Below, in pieces: positions 1 to 10,700 of a stretch of DNA of 60,000 nt. The stretch covers positions 38,516,058-38,576,057 of the forward strand of contig CM043946.1 of the NCBI GenBank assembly GCA_014529385.2, in the 5' to 3' direction. The notes beneath the pieces were generated by a model. The model made no database searches, had not been told where the DNA came from, and saw only the letters and a program-made list of their open reading frames with translations. The translations under genes were made by a program, and so were the position numbers. Positions within the stretch are counted from its first letter, which is position 1. Every line of letters starts with the position of its first letter. Source of the DNA: Adiantum capillus-veneris. Taxonomy: Eukaryota > Streptophyta > Polypodiopsida > Polypodiales > Pteridaceae.

Positions 1-35
<35 letters not shown>

Positions 36-196
36 TGTGTGTGTAAGTTTGCGATGTTCATATCATCATGGTCTGCGTCCTAGCCGCTCAAAGCTAGATG
101 GTGCCCCTTGTTCGATTTATTGTGCGTGACAGGCTCGAGGCGCGCCATTTGGCCCCGGCGTTTTAGAGTCCGTCGGGGTTCGCTTTGCTCCCGTCA
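1..196 (+). repeat. Element A, 3' end of the 5' LTR
   Basis: It begins in a (CT)n then (GT)n microsatellite and ends CTTTGCTCCCGTCA. The same end occurs at 32942 (A 3' LTR) and, in related form, at 27293 and 32147 (D LTRs). The rest of the LTR lies left of the window. Confidence 0.85.
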
Positions 197-214
197 TTTG
201 GTGCCCCCACTGAG
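197..214 (+). promoter_or_regulatory. Element A primer binding site
   Basis: TTTGGTGCCCCCACTGAG directly follows the LTR end CCCGTCA. The core TGGTGCCCCCAC starts with TGG, as expected for a site pairing with a tRNA CCA end. The same core follows the LTRs of D and, on the minus strand, B. I cannot name the tRNA with confidence. Confidence 0.75.
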
Positions 215-271
215 AAGGGATTCTAAGAAACATTCGGTTTACAATGTTGAAAGTAACGCACGCCATTAATC

Positions 272-517
272 ATGGACGAATGGCTGAAGGAATTTTCTAA
301 CTGAAGGACGGGAGAAGAGGAGAATAAGGAGGCACTAGCCGCCTTCATTGAAGTACTACCGCCACGCTGCAGTGTCGTCAGTATTCAAGAGGTAAATTCT
401 CCATCTCGTGTTGCTCGTTCTAACCACAAATTGAGAGCATCAAGTGGGAGGCCTATGAAGTGCCATCACTGCTGTCAACCAATGCATTCGGTCAATGAGT
501 GCCGACAAAGGAAGTGA
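272..517 (+). pseudogene. Element A leader ORF, internal UGA at codon 11, zinc knuckle at its end
   Basis: An ATG at 272 opens a short peptide, MDEWLKEFSN, closed by TGA at 302-304. The same frame then stays open to a TGA at 515-517. It ends with a Cys-His box at 461-502 with spacing CX2CX4HX4C, the classic retroviral zinc-knuckle pattern. Element D has a matching start, a stop at the same codon (TAG) and similar residues after it (acidic EEE run, then an IE..P..V pattern). The frame lies between the PBS and gag. Ogre-type Tat elements are known to carry an extra ORF1 before gag, so this may be related. Whether the stop is read through is unknown. It is interpreted as coding only because the reading frame is conserved between A and D. 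Confidence 0.5.
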
Positions 518-808
518 ACAAAGAATAGTGAGTTTTACTTTTGGAAACTACGGCACTCTCACGACAATCAGATTTTCTGTAGCACCAAGTGTTTTCTCTC
601 TAATTCTTCGAGAGGAAACTACATCAACCACAAAGTCTAAGTCCAGAGGCCTAAATTATTTGGTGGACACAAGTGGGCCTACACTCTCTCTAGGCCTGGA
701 GAGTTCAAATGAAGTTCGACCACCCAAACGCCGTCGCCGCATGCATAATGGAAAGCCGATTGAGGTAGACTCTTCTCGCCCAGTCTGTTTTGAACCTAAT
801 GTGGAGGA

Positions 809-1112
809 TTGCACGGACTACTACAAGAGGTAGAAGCATATGGTGAAGGTGTCACCTTGTCAATACCTGAGGTACGCAACCCTAGTGGTCAAGATCCTTG
901 CCGTACACCCGGCATGGATAATAACAATAGGCCAGAAGTATTTTCTTTCTGTTTCTTGCAACACATGCATGTATACGTGTATATTGATAGGAAGCTATTC
1001 TACCAATAAAAGATTGTCTTCTTGTTCGGAGTCGAGATGCTTGATGAAATCCTCAGATCTCCATGTCCCATCATCTTTCTCTTCTGGAGGACTACCAATC
1101 TTTTGATGTAAG
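809..1112 (+). pseudogene. Element A pre-gag ORF with block shared with B and D
   Basis: The frame from 809 reads to a TAA at 1007-1009 and then continues to 1112. Around the stop it encodes IDRKLFYQ, stop, KIVFLFGVEMLDEIL. Element B encodes the same block without the stop (IDRKVFFQQRIVFMFGVEKL). Element D shares the downstream part (GAERFLEVLAS). The block lies about 140 bases before the gag ATG. No known domain is recognised. Conservation in three elements suggests that it was coding in the ancestor; in A it is broken. Confidence 0.5.
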
Positions 1113-1255
1113 AATCTTTATTCTGTTCTAGCTTTGTGATCCATTCTTTATCCTGTTTTAACCTATCCACCCAATCCTGTAAAAAGACGCTATGAGCCGC
1201 TACTGTCATTAATCTAAAAGTAAAAAATAAAATTGTAATTTCCTGAGTCACTACC

Positions 1256-2182
1256 ATGGCAAGTGTTTCTTTCCCCACATTTAGTGGAAAGAAGGGAGAA
1301 GATCTCACCATCGACTTTTTGGATGATTTTGACATTGCTTGTGTCGTCTCCGACAAAGATGACGACGCTACATGACTTCGAGTTTTTCCTCTACTGATGA
1401 AAGTAGATGCCAAGTCCTAATATAATGCATTTCCCCAGACTACCAAGAATGCATGGGATGTGTTAAGGGTTGCCTTTGTAAAGAGGTTTGGTGGAGGCAC
1501 AACCTCAAAAAAGCTATGGTAGCTACTCACAGAATTGAAGCAGGGAGGTCTGCTAGAGTATGCCACCTACGAGTCCAAATTTGTGGACTTATGGGAGAGA
1601 TGGGTTACCTCACTGGAGGAAGGCGAAGGAGCGCCTAATTTCCTAAAGAAGGACCGTTTCATTGTTGGTATATGGTCGCCACTTAGAGAGAAGGTGAAGG
1701 GAAGGTTTCCTGCAACATATGAGTTGACAGTTGAAGTAGCCTGCCTTAAATACAAGAAGTTGCGCATGCAAGCAAGAGTAAACGAGTCAGAGGAAACAAG
1801 CTCGGCCCGACCAACCCCAGTGATTGCAACAACCAATCATAGAGCCCAACAGCAAGATGCATTAGAGGAGCAGCAAGACCTGCTGAGTCGCATCACCACC
1901 CAACTAGAGAGTTTATCCGTGCATCTGGTGCAGCAAGGGCATGCACCTGTCAGGAATCCAGAACAAGGAAGAGGACAACGAAGGCAGAACCAAGAGTACC
2001 ACTGTTACAATTGTGGGAAAGACGGCCATGGAATGTACTACTGCCCACATCTAAGGAGGCATAATCTCAATAGAGGGGGGAGACAGAATCAGATCTCTCT
2101 GCCAAGAGCAAGACCGCCACCACCTAGGGAACCAGGGCCAATACCACCGGTCCAAATCCTTCGACCACCTTCACAACAATAA
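1256..2182 (+). pseudogene. gag: Element A gag (capsid and zinc knuckle), with stops
   Basis: The start at 1256 (MASVSFPTF) matches the D gag start (MASATFPTF). In frame it runs 309 codons with stops at 1373 (TGA), 1418 (TAA) and 1520 (TAG). The capsid part contains the conserved stretch LLEYATYESKFVDLWERW and KVKGRFPATYEL, both shared almost exactly with D gag. A zinc knuckle, CYNCGKDGHGMYYC, is intact (CX2CX4HX4C) near 2010-2050. A proline-rich tail follows. The protein would form the particle shell and bind element RNA. The three stops make this copy non-functional. Confidence 0.85.
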
Positions 2183-2485
2183 CCACTACCCCAACCTCTC
2201 AGTCCACCACTACCCCCACCATCTGCTGTGAACCAAGCGGTGAGTGTTATTAGCTTGGAGGATAAAGGGAATGCAAAGGTAGAAGAATCAGTTCGAGAGA
2301 AGCACAAAGGGAAAGCGAAGGTAGAAGAAGTGGATGCTATGGGAGTGAAGCGAGCCAGGCATGAGGAAGCCTCTCAAAGAGAAGAGAAGATGAAAGGGAA
2401 GGCCGAGTCTAGCAAGCAAGCAGCTAAACCACGACGGAAGATAGACATCGTGGACTTCTCACTAGGTGAGTATGCTTTTATGTGA
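2183..2485 (+). pseudogene. Element A gag-protease linker, charged
   Basis: After the gag stop a second open stretch (2228-2485) encodes a Lys/Glu-rich segment. In B, a similar charged linker (SARRDKKKKSKMKVAGRKDQ) leads into protease. Here it stops at 2485, and the next recognisable sequence is already RNase H. A deletion therefore removed protease and almost all of RT relative to B. Confidence 0.5.
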
Positions 2486-2860
2486 ACCCTAGTGTAGGAA
2501 GTGATACTGTAGGAGCCGTGTTAATGCAAAAGGACCCCCAACTTCTTTCATACGTCCTATTTACTTCTCTCGTCGTGTCATGACCTAGTCAGAAAAGGGA
2601 TTTACCGAAGTAGAACACATAGTTCTGGCACTAATGTTTGCTACCACAAAGTTCCACTCCCATCTCCTGCCTAGACCCTTTGTAATCTTGTCAGCGGAGG
2701 AGGTTTTCCCATAACTAATGCGACACATGGATGTCTCATCTAGCATCTCTAAGTGGTTAATTAGATTACAAGAGTTTGACTACACCATGCAAGTAGAAAA
2801 CTCTACCAAGGCTAGTTTAGCAGGAATTCTCACTCATCGCCACTATGAGAAGAAGCTGAA
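2486..2860 (+). pseudogene. Element A RT-linked RNase H remnant
   Basis: Translation around 2487-2530 gives NPSVGSDTVGAVLMQKDP, matching B TPSVGFEAIGVVLMQKDP at the start of its RT-linked RNase H. The frame is then broken by stops and shifts, and resumes at 2718 (SKWLIRLQEFDYTMQVENST). The first catalytic Asp of a normal Ty3 RNase H (D-A-S) is replaced by N-P-S, which suggests that this module was already inactive in the ancestor. Confidence 0.65.
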
Positions 2861-2914
2861 GGTCAACACGGAAGCAAAGGAAGAAACACCAATGGTAGAG
2901 AGTCCTAGGCTAGA

Positions 2915-3454
2915 AAGAGCTCACTCTCTTTCTTTGATGGAGCATACAAGAGAGCAATGGACCAGTCTGCAGCTGGCATAGGCATTTTCAATGAGCAACA
3001 AGAAAGAGTATTCTCCATCGGGCAGTTATTACACTCCCACTCCAACAATGAAGGAGAATATGCAACCCTAATTCTTGGGTTGGAACAATGTATTTCACAA
3101 GGAATTCAGTGCCTAAATGTGTTTGGCGATGCTTTGCTTTTGATAAGGCAGATAAATGGCACTTGGGTTTGTAAAAGTCACGTTTTACTTGGTCAACTAC
3201 TCCAAGTTAAGGATCTTCTAAGTAAGTTTGAAGCAGTGAAACTATTTGATGTCCCCGGAGCGGAAAATCAGGAGGCAGATGCTCTAGCAAAAGAAAGAAT
3301 ACAAGACGTTCCCATAGGAGCAATCAAACTGAATCTACCCCTCTTTCAAGGTAGTGATGCTATGCCTGATATCGTCAGCTTTCTAGATACAGGAGAATGT
3401 CCGGAAGGATACACCAAAGGTCAGAAACAGTGGGCTGTCAAGGAAGGCTACTAG
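2915..3454 (+). pseudogene. Element A second, archaeal-type RNase H (aRNH)
   Basis: The frame from about 2957 encodes an RNase H fold with the acidic positions NNEGEY, FGDALL and NQEADALAKE in order, and the flanking phrase INGTWVCKS. These match B (NNEAKY, KGDSLL, NKEADLLANE). The first acidic position (SFDGA in B) is in another frame near 2930, so the copy is frameshifted. A second, aRNH-type domain between RT/RNH and integrase is a signature of plant Tat elements. It would degrade the RNA strand during reverse transcription. Confidence 0.75.
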
Positions 3455-4173
3455 ATATCGCCTTGTAAACGACCACTTGTATTGTAAGGGTAAGGATCAG
3501 ATTCTCAGGCGGGTGCCAACCTCCAGTGAGATCACAGAGGTAATTTCAAGCTGCCATGACGGCGTCTGCAGTGGTCATTTTGCTCTAAATATCACCAGTA
3601 GGTTGATTCTACAAGCAGGATACTCTTGGCCTAGTTTGAACAGGGATGTACACTATTGGTGCAAAAAATGCAAGGCTTGTCAAGTGTCCAGTGATCGCAC
3701 ATTAACCTACGAACCACAAACTCCTATCATCTCATATGGTCCATTTGAGAAATGTGGAATAGATGTAATCGGTCCTTTACCAAGGGCCCAATCAGGTAAA
3801 CTATACATCATAGTGGGTGTAGACTACATGACTCGATGGACAGAAGCAACAGCCACCACCCGCATTACAGCCCAAGAGGTAGCAAAGTTCATTTTTGAGC
3901 ATATCTGTTGCCGTTTTGACACTCCTCTTGAGATAATATCAGATAGAGGACCAGGTTTCAGAGGCGATCTGGTTGGAGAACTGATGAAGAAGTTAGGCAT
4001 CACACACCAACATTCCACACCATACTATCCACAATGCAATGGTTTGGTAGAGAAGATAAATGGAATGATTTGTAAAATCATCACAAAGCAGGTGAACAAT
4101 CACACAGGAGACTGGGATAAACATCTTATGGCAGCTCTTTGGGCCTACCGAACGACATTCGGAACATCACTAG
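3455..4173 (+). pseudogene. Element A integrase, N-terminal part and core
   Basis: The frame from 3477 holds the HHCC zinc-binding region (SCHDGVCSGHF then CKKCKACQ) followed by the catalytic core: GIDVIGPLP (first Asp), IISDRGPGF (second Asp) and NGLVEKINGM (Glu). The D,D,E triad is present. The coding sequence is cut at 4173, within LWAYRTTFGTSL, by element B, and continues at 23650. The last four bases, CTAG (4170-4173), form the left TSD of B. Integrase would insert the DNA copy into chromosomes. Confidence 0.88.
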
Positions 4174-4815
4174 TGAGGGCGAGCTTTTTGAAATGGGGCC
4201 TCTAAACCCAAACCAATGGGCCTACCCTCACAAAATGTTCGTAAAGGGGTACAGGTACGCACACTACTTGGGGCACCACCTTCTTTTCGGAGTGGAGAAG
4301 AAAACCAATCAAAATAACACTTGCACTCACCCACTCAAGCAACACACTTTGAAAACCCCCTTACTCTATATACACTTTGGACACTTGAACACCATCAACG
4401 ATTATGCAACCCAATGCCGCGCATCAAATGAAATATGCAATTTGTGGAATAGCATTTACCTTCTCCCCATAAGAATACCCATAATACATCCAAACTCCTC
4501 CTCTCTCAAGCACTCATCAAAAAATCATGCGCACAAGACTTGCCTCTCAAACACACAAGAGAATCACTTACATCAAACTAACACACTTTGCATAGAGAGC
4601 TCATCTCCATCTATGCAATGTCGTGACACAAATAAAAATCACCATGAGAGGTAGCCACATGCATATGTAATGAAGCAAAAGAGAGTTGGAGTGAGAAATT
4701 TCTTTAGACCAATTGAATAAGTGTGGAGAAACAAACCAATGGTAAATTGAGAATAGAACACTTACTTGATTTCTCGCACACCTTTTAAGGGGAGGACAGA
4801 CATTGGCTAACCATC

Positions 4816-5181
4816 ACGAATTGCGACACTTGAAAGTTTGGAAGATGATTTAATGATCATTAAATAACCATGAGAGAGATCATGATGTATTTACAAGTTA
4901 TTGAGGTGCTACAAATGATTTATTGGGTTGATGGAGTAAGAGATTGTAGAATAGAAAGAGTGGAGGATAGAGTTGCACTTCCTCCAAAGAGGAGGGTTAC
5001 GAATTGCGACACTTGAAAGTTTGGAAGATGATTTAATGATCATTAAATAACCATGAGAAAGATCATGATGCATTTACAAGTTATTGAGGTGCTACAAATG
5101 ATTTATTGGGTTGATGGAGTAAGAGATTGTAGAATAGAAAGAGTGGAGGATAGAGTTGCACTTCCTCCAAAGAGGAGGGTT
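4816..5181. repeat. 183-bp tandem duplication inside the B left LTR
   Basis: Two adjacent units start ACGAATTGCGACAC at 4816 and 4999. The right LTR has the same duplication (22038 and 22221). The third LTR copy near 58612 has a single unit. Confidence 0.88.
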
Positions 5182-5289
5182 AGGAGGGAGGATGTGAAAG
5201 AGGGAGAGTTGGGGTTTTCTCTACTATTAATCAAGAAACAACATGAAGTTGAAAATATAGGTGTGTGTCCTTGAGTCTCTCCAAGGGGG

Positions 5290-5301
5290 GCTATTTATAG
5301 T
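5290..5301 (-). promoter_or_regulatory. TATA box of B LTR (minus strand)
   Basis: On the minus strand this reads ACTATAAATAGC, a canonical plant TATA box, in the direction of B transcription. The right LTR, where the functional promoter would lie, has the same box at 22513-22522. Confidence 0.55.
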
Positions 5302-6349
5302 TGTGTAGGAGTGGGATTATGCTACACTTAATCAGGGTAAGTGATTAGCCCTAATTAAGTGTCCTTTGACCACTCATTGAATATTGGACATAAAAGGGGC
5401 TATTTATTCACCAAAAATATCATTTTAGACTGTGAAGGCTCCATAGGGATGCATAATGTAGGTGGGCCCCACCATGAGGCCCTACGGGTGGCTCCTGTGG
5501 GGTATCTCAACTTGTCTGTCTTGGCATTTAGAAAGCATCTTTAGGTTGGTCCCATCACATGCAAGTGACCTTGAACACTCATTGCTCTTCTAGAAGATGA
5601 GTAGGGAAAAAATAAGATCTCACCCTCTTGATTTACAGTTCCCCTTTGCTGCGAATCTGACAGATTTACACTATTTTGACCATAACTTTTTACCTGTAGC
5701 TCGGAATGACATGCTTCAAAAGGCAAATTTGACCTTCTCAACATGTTTGATATGAATTTGAACTATTCTTCACACCCATGCACCAAGGAATTCGGTTTGG
5801 AAGGTCCACACTAGGCTAGGGAACCTTTTGCTTCCAAGTCTTCTTGTATGGGCCCTTTGCTTGTATGCATCCAAGGGGAATCATGCTTTTTCAAAAGGCT
5901 ATGATGCTTAAACAAATAGAGGAGGGCCCAATATTATTTTCTTGTGAAAAGAATATACAATTGGAGTCTTTTTGAAAGGAGAAAAACTATATGTATATTC
6001 TTAAGAGATATTGGGCCACCTATGTAGGGGGCATAGAAGACTTGTAGAGAGTGACCATAATCTTTGGTAAAGACAAGTGGAGAGTTGATTTCCATGGTAA
6101 TTTATCTATATGGGATGGAATATGGATATATTCTTTTTCTACTACTAATTCACAATAGGTAAGAAAGTTTGGGGGTAGATAGTTGGTTATTGTATGCTTA
6201 CTTTTATTTTCAAAGATAAAAAGAAAAGGGTGGTAATATAAATATATGACTAAGGTGACATTTTTGAGAAGAGTACAATGTATGTGTCGCCACAAAGGTT
6301 AAACGAAGAGGGGGAATTTACTCTAGATAACTTAATAGCATAGGAAAAT

Positions 6350-6634
6350 TGTTAACCCTCATGGCACACGAACACCCTATGATCTATAAACGTTGTATTA
6401 TTTAGAGTCAGGTACCGGGCTTGTCGGACCAATAGGGAAATGTAGAGTGATCGCCGATGAGAGGCGCACTTTAAGTTGGACATTCAAGGGATTAGTTGGC
6501 TAAGCATGGGCGCCCAAGTGTGAATGGGGTGAGCTCCTATAAAAGCCAACTAAACCTAATTTTTACTCATTCTCTCATTTGTGCAATTGAAGAGTGCTCT
6601 TGCTCCATCTCCATCTTCTTCTTCTTCACCTCCT

Positions 6635-6671
<37 letters not shown>

Positions 6672-6852
6672 GAGAGTGTGTGTGCGATCGAGCATTACGA
6701 AGGCACGAAGGCGAGTGTAGAGCGGTGAGTGACACACCCTTTGTTTTCTTGAGCTTGCTAGTTTAGGCTTGTTGTGTGCTTGGAGCCGTTTGTGGCTCGC
6801 ATACGGTGTATTGGCAAGTCCCTTGCTTCGACAGTGCGGCACGGAGCGCACA
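6350..6852 (+). repeat. Element C 5' LTR with TATA box
   Basis: By eye it differs from the 3' LTR at about 5 of the first 170 bases. A TATA box, CTATAAAAGCC, lies at 6537-6547 (14768-14778 in the other LTR). A (GT)n(GA)n microsatellite lies at about 6636-6672. Confidence 0.92.
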
Positions 6853-6856
6853 TTTT

Positions 6857-6875
6857 TGGCGCCGCTGCCGGGGAT
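6857..6875 (+). promoter_or_regulatory. Element C primer binding site (tRNA-Asp type)
   Basis: TGGCGCCGCTGCCGGGGAT starts four bases after the LTR end. It closely matches the TGGCGCCGTTGCCGGGGA site known from Athila-type elements, which pairs with the 3' end of tRNA-Asp. Confidence 0.85.
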
Positions 6876-7768
6876 ATGCCCTACACTAAGCTCGGTTAGC
6901 ACTTTACGCTTCCTTGTGGTGCAATTTCTATCATAGGAAAGGCAGGGAAGGAGTGTGTGGAGATTTCTGTTTTTTGCGTTTTCTGCATTTGCTGTCAAGT
7001 TTCAATTTCCGCTATTGTCTGCGTTTTTTCAATTTCTGCAATTTCTGCATTTTCAAGTTCGGCGTTTTCAATTTCTGCAATTTTCAATTTCTGCGTTTTC
7101 AATTTCTGTAATTTTTTGCATTTTCAATTTCTGCAATTTCTGCATATCTGCGTTTTCTGCAATTTCTGCATATCTGCGTTTTCAATTTCTGTATTTTCTG
7201 CACCCAATAAAAAAAATCTGGAAAAAAAATATTAAAAAAAAAAAACCGGAAATTAAAAACGCGAGTGAGCGGGTGGCGAAATTTTTCGAAAATAAAAAAC
7301 GTGACTCTTAAAACGGACGGGCTGGTTTGTATAAAAGATAGATCGGGATCGGGATCATTTCCCCAAGCCCAAGCCCAAGCCCAAGCCCAGGCCTCAGCCC
7401 TATGATATATACTAGACTCACTCTTATATATATACCATACTCCCTCAAAAGAGAATGAGAGCATGTGGGACAAGTCCTCCACTCTCCTCCTTTCTCTTCC
7501 CACTTGCACCCTTAGACTTTCTAGTTTGGGCCTAGTTCCCTACTGGAAATTGACAGTTTTAGGGATTCCGAGGGCATAGAGTGACCAAACGGAGGGCTGT
7601 AAAGCACGGCACGACCCTCTGACCGATACGCTCGTTTCGAGCTATCACATGGCCCATTCCACGACACGCTCTAAAAAATCTAGCAAAAAAACAAACAAAA
7701 AACACGCTAAAAACTAGTCACAAGGCCTCCTAGAGCAGCTTTTTGACACCTTAGGGTATCAAAAGCAC
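6876..7768 (+). other. Element C 5' untranslated leader with simple repeats
   Basis: I see no convincing gene here. 6960-7205 is built of variants of the short unit TTTCAATTTCTGCA on the plus strand. 7361-7399 is a run of the hexamer CCCAAG. 7675-7715 is A-rich. The open frames over the T-rich part are low-complexity artefacts. Confidence 0.7.
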
Positions 7769-10700
7769 ATGCACTTACGCTCTGGGCGGGTGCTAGAACA
7801 CGATCATATTGAGGGTGCCTCTGTTCATACGGACATCCATTACCCATCCACGATAAGCTCTAGACCCTCAGCGGGGACACAAGGTAGCACCACCCAAGAC
7901 CCTAAAATAGCCGCTAGTGATTCCTCCTCTGACTCAGAAATCATGGAAGCATACCCTATCCAAAACACTGAGAGAGAAGGCCATGCACCTCCCGAAGCTC
8001 CACAGCCTAGTACTAGTATGTTTAGCCGTTTCATGGAAACATTAAGTAGAGCTACTCGCTCGGAACCTGATGCAAATGAAGCACACGAAGGGGGTGGGGA
8101 AGTGGACTCTCCTTTCACATCGCACGTGGACCCCACACCCCCAAAGAGTGTCCATGTGGATATCCTACCAACTTCTTACCAAGAAGGCCCTGTTGAGCTG
8201 CCTCCTTTAGAAGTTCCCTCTAGAGTACCGTTGGTGACAAGTAAAACCACGGGGAGCAACATTGCTTCTACCTCAAAAGAAACCGTTAACACGTCGACTC
8301 TAGAAGGATTGTTCATTAATGATCATTGGACATACGACCTCCACACTGAGGTGTTGACGGATCTACACTCTGGCCACGCCTACCATGTAGGATGGATAGA
8401 GATTGTACAATCCACCTCTAGTGCCACGAGCATCGAAGATCAACAGAAAATGATCTGTAATGTTATCCATGGCATTATTCAATCAGAAAGGCAAAACCGA
8501 GGGGTAAATATACTCTCAACTGGCCCCATGAGATTTCTGGATACGAGCAAGGCTCAACAGCCTACTCTATCACAAATGGAGACTCCTGTAATGAGTCCCA
8601 TGGACCCATCTTACGTCATTTCACCTGGGGTCTCTATGCAATCTAAGCCTCCGAGCGAAAACTTTAGCCTCCCTAACTTGGCTCAACCCTCTATTAAGGA
8701 AAACACAGTGCTCACTCCAGGGATAAGCCTGACAGAGAATGTACCGATGACATCTACGGTTAGCGCAGTGCCACTACCTAGTGTCGTAGTACCTAATATG
8801 GGGCCTCGACCATATGTGCCTCTAGCCCCTTATGCACACATGGCCCCCACACCTCCAATAGTACCACTTGCTTACGCTCCTCGAGTGCCGCTCCCTAGCC
8901 CTTATCCGAGTGGACCTATGCCCGGTTATGTTCCATATCCTGCATCATCCACACATATGCCAAGACCGGTACCCGTTCCTCTCCCACATATGATTCCAAG
9001 AGTACCTCCACTGGCCCTGCCTCCTCACATAGGTGACTTGGCAGCGTTTGCTCAAACCATAGGTCGATCTATCGCGGAAAATATGCGTCACGCATCTGAT
9101 AGAGAGCCTAGAAGTAAGGCAGTACAAATTGCCAAACTCACACAAAAATTCAATGGGGACGAAGATGCTAGGAAACACATTGAAGTGTTTGAACAAGTAT
9201 GTGATTCCTTAGGGGAACGCAACGAACTACATAAGTGCAATGCCTTAAGCTTGACATTAAGTGGGAAGGCTGGAGATTGGTATAGGACCCTAAGGGTGGA
9301 CGAGAAAACAATCTAACCTACCCTTTGAAGGTTGTTTCTAAAGGAGTACATACGAGAAGGTGTGCTTTGGGGTGTAGCATCTCAGCTACAGAAGGCCGAA
9401 CGTAAGGAAGGAGAGTCAGTAAGGGACTTCATTAGTCGTCTAAAGCACTTAAACTCTCGTTGCCCTGTAAATGAGCGCTTCAACAATAACCAACTGCTTG
9501 ATCGATTCATTCGAGGGTTGAGGAATGAAGGAATCTATAATGGACTAGTGATTAGAGGTATCACAACCTGGGAAGATGTCACTGCCAATGCAATCCAATT
9601 AGAGGACAACTTGATGATAGCAGGCATGAGGGTGTCTACTGACATGAGATCCACTAGCTCACAAGCCATTGAGTATGAACCCATGACTGCAAAGCCCATT
9701 GCCAATGAGCCAAAGGTATTTGAGACATTCTTGACAGACCTCACCAAGGCAATCCAAGAGTCTCTTAAGGATAATCGACCCCCTCAAAATAGTCACATGT
9801 ATCCAAGAAGGGAGCAACAATGGTGTTCCATTTGCTTAGGTCCACATAGCACTAGTGAGTGCCCTACGTTTAGAGTAAAATTTAATGGAACTTGCAACGC
9901 ATGTGGTAGGTATGGTCACCAAGCTAAGGATTGTTTAATGATCAAACGTATGATGGCAAATAGACCACCTGTAGCCTGGACGGATGCACCTCGAGCTCCT
10001 GTATTGATGCCTGCTCCACCTGTTGAGCAACTACCGCAACACATGGTCCCTAGATCTCAAAATGTTGTACAAGCTACACCGCTACCACCTCCTGTGCTAG
10101 GACCGCAGCCCCCGCATCCAAGAGTCGCCCCTATGAACCAAGTGGGTTGCGAGCCATCAAATGCTTATGCAGATGGCTGTGAGGAGGAAATAGACACTAG
10201 TATTGCCTACAGACTTGATACAGTGGAGGAGTGTCCTATATACTACATGGAAGATTGTTGGGGACAAGTCAAGCCGGTTTATCAAGCTGCTGCTCTCGCA
10301 TCCAGAGGTCAAAATATCAACACCCAGGCTAGGAGGCCACCTCTTCAATGCTACGAGTGTGGTGGACCACATCGAGCAGCGGAGTGCCCTATTAGGCTGC
10401 AAAAGAATGCTGCACAGATGCAAATGAATCAAGGGAGCACATCTGCAATGCCAATACTCACATGTAATCGTTGTGGCATAGATCACTTGATTGCCCAATG
10501 CCCCTATAACCCAAATGCGCCTAAAATCACACCCCTGAATTTGGTCAAAATTGCTAGTGTGACATCACCAATACCACCCGTCGCACCCGCTTATGCGATT
10601 ACACGGTCCATGCTTCAAGGGCCAGTCCATATCCTCGAAGAGAGAGATACCGCGTCAATTATCCAAGCAAAGAAAAAGAAGACACGAAGGAAGAAGTCGC

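Larger units (their letters stand above)
4174..6349 (-). repeat. Element B left (3') LTR, main part
   Basis: It starts TGAGGGCGAG and is collinear with 21402-23570 and 57977-59970. It is interrupted at 6349 by element C, and the last 78 bases resume at 15091-15168, ending GCCACTCA. Short open frames inside it are shadows and I do not call them genes. Confidence 0.92.

Noticed and set aside
4139-5274. Open frames of 171 and 73 codons repeated at 21325-22496 and 57945-58888
   Set aside because: They are carried by the B-family LTR in all three copies, on the strand opposite to transcription, and have no recognisable domain. LTR repetition explains their conservation.
6955-7311. Phe/Cys/Asn-rich open frames in three readings
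   Set aside because: They are low-complexity translations of the T-rich repeat array in the C leader.
10157-10498. 113-codon minus-strand frame in C gag
   Set aside because: It is the antisense of a well-supported gag region with zinc knuckles.
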